Assembly (NCBI GenBank): GCA_000961805.1
Contig: LADV01000230.1
Span: 1-6,224 of the forward strand
Source of the DNA: Peptococcaceae bacterium BRH_c23
GTDB lineage: Bacteria > Bacillota_B > Desulfitobacteriia > Desulfitobacteriales > Desulfitobacteriaceae
Direction: 5' to 3'
Length of the DNA stretch: 6,224 nucleotides
Below are positions 4,062 to 6,224 of the stretch, one piece after another. Under the pieces are notes generated by a model. The model saw only the letters and a program-made list of their open reading frames with translations, was not told where the DNA came from and made no database searches. Both the position numbers and the translations under genes were made by a program. The stretch's first letter is position 1; every line of letters begins with the position of its first letter.

Positions 4062-4949
4062 GTGGTAGCTATGGCAAGCGAGAGGAACGTAAAATCAGCC
4101 TACAATGTTTTGACTACCCAGAACTTAATTAATGCACTTACTCGTCTCGGTGGGTTTGACAGGTATGACACAGCAATTCAAATCGCAGACAACGGGTGGC
4201 AGTCGGCAAGTACAGCAGTCCTAGCACCATCTGGTGATTTGAATATGCTAGACGCTCTTGCCTCGTCGAGTCTTGCCAAAGCGGTTGATGGACCAATACT
4301 TCTTGCCGATAACGACTCAATACCTTCTGGCACAATGACTGAATTAAAAAAGCTAGGAGTAACAAAGGTTTATATGGTTAGTGGAACAGCGGTCATTTCT
4401 ACGAAAGTAGAGAACGACCTTAGCGCAGCCGGTATTCAATCCGTACGATTAGGCGGAAATGATCGGTATGAAACGGCTGTAAATATCGCAAAGGAAATCC
4501 AAGCGATTAAACCCTTTCAAGAAGTAGTAGTAACAAATGCCTATGCTAATGTCGACGCAATTTCGATTGCCCCAATTGCGGCTGCCAAAGGTATTCCGGT
4601 TCTGCTAGTTGATAAGGATTCTGTCCCGGCAGTTGTGTCTGATTTCATTAAAGCGTCAGGTATAAACAAGACCTATGTCATAGGCGGAACGGCAGTTGTC
4701 TCAGACTCTGTAAAGGGTGCCCTGCCTAATGCCATGAGGCTTGGTGGGATTGATCGCTTTGATACAAACACTGAAGTGTTAAAACAATTCGAAAACCTTA
4801 TAGTCGGTGGTACCATGTTCTTTGCTAATGGGAGTGATACAAGCCTCATAGATTCGTTGACAGGTGCTCCCATGGTGGCTAAATTGGGCGGTGCAATTGT
4901 ACTGTCAAATAAAGAAGCCGTTCCAGACGGTACTAAAGGGTACACCTGA
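4062..4949 (+). CDS. Secreted cell-wall-binding repeat (CWB2) protein, damaged at both ends
   Basis: Members of the CWB2 family attach to the wall of Gram-positive bacteria, usually through three repeats. The three signatures RLGGFDRY, RLGGNDRY and RLGGIDRF lie at residues 28-35, 129-136 and 226-233 counted from GTG 4062. VSGTAV and IGGTAVVSD close the first two repeats; the third stops after VPDGTKGYT, before its own GGTAVVS strand. The frame is open back to 3984, and codons 3990-4061 encode a signal peptide (KFYSNRFIASLAITALTVTAG), likely cut near VAMA, so the true gene starts about 24 codons earlier. No standard start codon exists there, and GTG 4062 lies at the end of the signal with no ribosome binding site. 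At 4947 the frame meets TGA inside the first 27-bp repeat, while the repeats read openly one frame over to 5094. Family certain; whether the copy is functional is doubtful. Confidence 0.85.
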   Translation: MVAMASERNVKSAYNVLTTQNLINALTRLGGFDRYDTAIQIADNGWQSASTAVLAPSGDLNMLDALASSSLAKAVDGPILLADNDSIPSGTMTELKKLGVTKVYMVSGTAVISTKVENDLSAAGIQSVRLGGNDRYETAVNIAKEIQAIKPFQEVVVTNAYANVDAISIAPIAAAKGIPVLLVDKDSVPAVVSDFIKASGINKTYVIGGTAVVSDSVKGALPNAMRLGGIDRFDTNTEVLKQFENLIVGGTMFFANGSDTSLIDSLTGAPMVAKLGGAIVLSNKEAVPDGTKGYT

Positions 4950-5094
4950 GGCAGTAGAAGCAGAGGTAACACCTGAGGCAGTAGAAGCAGAGGTAACACC
5001 TGAGGCAGTAGAAGCAGAGGTAACACCTGAGGCAGTAGAAGCAGAGGTAACACCTGAGGTAGCAGAAGCAGAGGTAACACAAGTAGAGGAATAA
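4942..5094 (+). repeat. 27-bp minisatellite encoding acidic TPEAVEAEV tail, out of frame with CWB2
   Basis: Five tandem 27-bp units start at 4942, 4969, 4996, 5023 and 5050. The first four are identical and the fifth differs (GAGGTAGCA). A partial unit ends TQVEE and TAA at 5092-5094. In the frame ACA CCT GAG they give five copies of the nonapeptide TPEAVEAEV, a plausible extended acidic tail for a surface protein. This frame is +1 relative to the CWB2 frame: dropping one A from the AAA at 4935-4937 would join them into one protein of about 343 residues from GTG 4062. Perfect 27-bp (multiple of 3) units imply the tail was translated recently. Confidence 0.85.
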
Positions 5095-5134
5095 ATGATA
5101 TGGAAAAATTAAAATGGACTCTCGTAAGGATGTT

Positions 5135-5173
5135 GTTCTTAGGATTCTGACTACGTTTCAGAATCCTAAGAAC
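5135..5173. terminator. 16-bp perfect hairpin between convergent genes
   Basis: The arms GTTCTTAGGATTCTGA (5135-5150) and TCAGAATCCTAAGAAC (5158-5173) pair perfectly around a 7-nt loop. The position, between the CWB2 tail (+) and the ccdA-like gene (-), suits a shared terminator, but neither strand has a T tract after the stem. A weaker inverted repeat follows at 5179-5195 (TCTCTTAG-C-CTTAGAGA). The 98 bp at 5174-5271 hold no gene I can support. Confidence 0.6.
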
Positions 5174-5271
5174 GCTTCTCTCTTAGCCTTAGAGACGTCA
5201 AGAATTTCCGGAGTGCGAGCAAATGACTAAGAAAACCGTTCTGAAGGAAGGCCCTGAACAGTTATTTCTAA

Positions 5272-5964
5272 TCAGAAAACATTCGTTAATATTTGAAGCC
5301 TGTCGAAATACATTAACAACCCCAGCAAAATTAGAAACAGCCCGCTTACTTTAAGGCTAATGCCGGAATATTTCTTTAAAATCCTTTGTAATCTGGGAAA
5401 TCTGTCAAACATCAGACACAGAGCCAGCAGGGGTATGACCATTCCCAGTGAATAACTTGTTAATAATACACTTCCCGCTATGGAAGAATTGGTGGTAGCT
5501 GCCACGGTCAGAACAGAGACCAATATCGGGCCCACACAGGGGGTCCACACCAGGGCCAAAGATATGCCCAGGAAAAAAGATGTTATGTAATTTTTTTTGC
5601 TCACATTTCGACGGGTTATCTTTTGCCTGGTCGGCAAATTTATTTTAAGCAAACCGAGGAGGTTTAACCCCATGAGTATCACAAAGATGCCGCCACCCTT
5701 TAATAACATGGTTTCGTTGATATTCAGAAATTTACCAAGGAAGCCGGATGCTGTACCAAGGCCTACAAATACCAGTATAAATCCAATGGTAAAGATGAAA
5801 ATCTGCAGTGAAATACCACAACCAGAACGGTAATGACCCTTGTTTTCCAAAATAGCAGTAGACATCTGTGAAGTATAGACGGGCAGCAGGGGTATCATAC
5901 ACGGTGAAAAAAAAGAGAGCATACCAGCTAAAAAGGCAGCCCACAGAGTTGCACTGATTTCCAT
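5272..5964 (-). CDS. ccdA: CcdA-like thiol-disulfide membrane transporter, 230 aa
   Basis: CcdA proteins carry electrons from cytoplasmic thioredoxin across the membrane to extracytoplasmic thiol proteins, for example in cytochrome c maturation or reduction of secreted or spore proteins. Two conserved Pro-Cys motifs are present, FFSPCMIPLLP (Cys22) and WTPCVGP (Cys143), in the paired positions of the CcdA/DsbD membrane domain. About six hydrophobic segments and a length of 230 residues match stand-alone CcdA. The start at 5964 has GGGAGGAAAG just upstream; the frame extends 29 codons further to 6051 without a ribosome binding site and with non-membrane sequence. No cytochrome c synthesis gene or thioredoxin-like partner lies in the window. 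It diverges from the small secreted protein genes, which carry cysteines. Family call firm; partner unknown. Confidence 0.93.
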   Translation of the reverse strand: MEISATLWAAFLAGMLSFFSPCMIPLLPVYTSQMSTAILENKGHYRSGCGISLQIFIFTIGFILVFVGLGTASGFLGKFLNINETMLLKGGGIFVILMGLNLLGLLKINLPTRQKITRRNVSKKNYITSFFLGISLALVWTPCVGPILVSVLTVAATTNSSIAGSVLLTSYSLGMVIPLLALCLMFDRFPRLQRILKKYSGISLKVSGLFLILLGLLMYFDRLQILTNVF

Positions 5965-6000
5965 ACTTTCCTCCCTCGTTTCCTCGTAATCTTTAAAGGT

Positions 6001-6029
6001 TTTATACTTATATTTAATACTCAAGTAAA
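6001..6029 (-). promoter_or_regulatory. ccdA candidate promoter, right copy
   Basis: This is the same TTTACT-N17-TATAAA as at 315-343, 37 bp upstream of the complete ccdA-like gene starting at 5964. Confidence 0.45.
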
Positions 6030-6079
6030 TAAATAAAAATTCATAACTCATAAGATGTTTTCCACTAGGACAGGGTATT

Positions 6080-6133
6080 TTAACAAAAATGTTAAAAATC
6101 CGTTAACTTCATGTAATTCTCTTAAGGTAGAAT
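6080..6133 (+). promoter_or_regulatory. Promoter copy 1, right duplicate
   Basis: Identical to 394-447, as part of the terminal repeat; not an independent fifth box. Confidence 0.7.
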
Positions 6134-6164
6134 CTATTTATGAATCGAAAATGGAGGGACTACA

Positions 6165-6224
6165 ATGAAGAGGAAGGCATTATTAATATTTATTGTTATT
6201 GCTCTATTTGTTACAGGTTTTTTT
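6165..6224 (+). CDS. Small secreted Pro/Asn/Trp-rich protein, 5' part (cut by window edge)
   Basis: The first 20 codons of the gene that is complete at 479-760, cut by the end of the window within the signal peptide. It is the same gene if the unit is circular. Confidence 0.85.
   Translation, partial: MKRKALLIFIVIALFVTGFF

Larger units (their letters stand above)
5687..6224. repeat. Right copy of 538-bp terminal direct repeat
   Basis: This matches 1-538. It begins inside the ccdA-like gene and ends in the T run of the small secreted protein's signal sequence. Collapsing the two copies gives a 5,686-bp unit. Confidence 0.97.

Noticed and set aside
4932..4946. Programmed -1 ribosomal frameshift joining CWB2 to its tail
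   Set aside because: The tail is in the +1 frame, not -1, and no slippery heptamer of the right phase is present.
4673..5080. Minus-strand ORF with Leu/Pro repeats (LLLLPQVLP)
   Set aside because: It is the antisense reading of the TPEAVEAEV repeats and the CWB2 gene, with no ribosome binding site.
4942..5094. CRISPR-like tandem repeat
   Set aside because: The 27-bp units are directly adjacent with no spacers and encode an in-frame nonapeptide, so this is a coding minisatellite.
1..6224. Plasmid or phage identity
   Set aside because: No replication, partition, mobilisation, integrase or structural phage gene was found; circularity alone does not show an independent replicon.

Overview
The window looks like DNA from a low-GC, Gram-positive-type anaerobe (Bacillota, probably Clostridia). 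The evidence is an RsgI-type anti-sigma-factor-like membrane protein, a secreted protein with cell-wall-binding type 2 repeats (CWB2), strong AGGAGG-type ribosome binding sites, and direct-repeat operator boxes like those bound by WalR/PhoP response regulators. The genus cannot be fixed from the sequence alone.

The two ends are the same sequence: bases 1-538 reappear at 5687-6224 (offset 5686), with no difference found in the stretches compared. The real content is therefore a 5,686-bp unit that is either a closed circle or one period of a tandem array. No replication, mobilisation or integration gene is visible, and the gene content looks chromosomal, so a tandem amplification or an assembly effect is as possible as an extrachromosomal circle.

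Layout: the 5' part of a minus-strand ccdA-like gene (1-278; complete copy at 5272-5964) diverges from a small secreted Pro/Asn/Trp-rich protein (479-760). A second small secreted Gly/Tyr-rich protein follows (948-1175) and shares a bidirectional terminator with a convergent RsgI-like gene (1256-2479, minus). A divergent control region with a 25-bp near-palindrome leads to two small cytoplasmic ORFs: an SH3/KOW-like protein (2873-3070) and a zinc-ribbon protein (3218-3487). After these come a decayed Asn-rich coding remnant, a strong terminator, and a damaged CWB2 gene (signal-peptide code from 3990, main frame 4062-4949). The CWB2 gene has no normal start codon and runs out of frame into five 27-bp repeats encoding TPEAVEAEV. 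A 16-bp perfect hairpin separates it from ccdA.

The most striking signal is one promoter design found four times (394-447, 863-916, 2657-2710, 3885-3938; the first also repeated at 6080-6133). Each has four hexamers at about 11-bp intervals, then 8 bp, then a -10 hexamer. It precedes both small secreted proteins, the SH3-like ORF and the CWB2 gene, and a related two-hexamer box faces the RsgI-like gene. My inference is a small cell-envelope regulon: an OmpR/PhoB-family regulator drives secreted or wall-bound proteins, an RsgI-like membrane protein may sense the envelope, and CcdA may supply reducing power to extracytoplasmic thiols. The regulon grouping is inferred from sequence; none of it is demonstrated.
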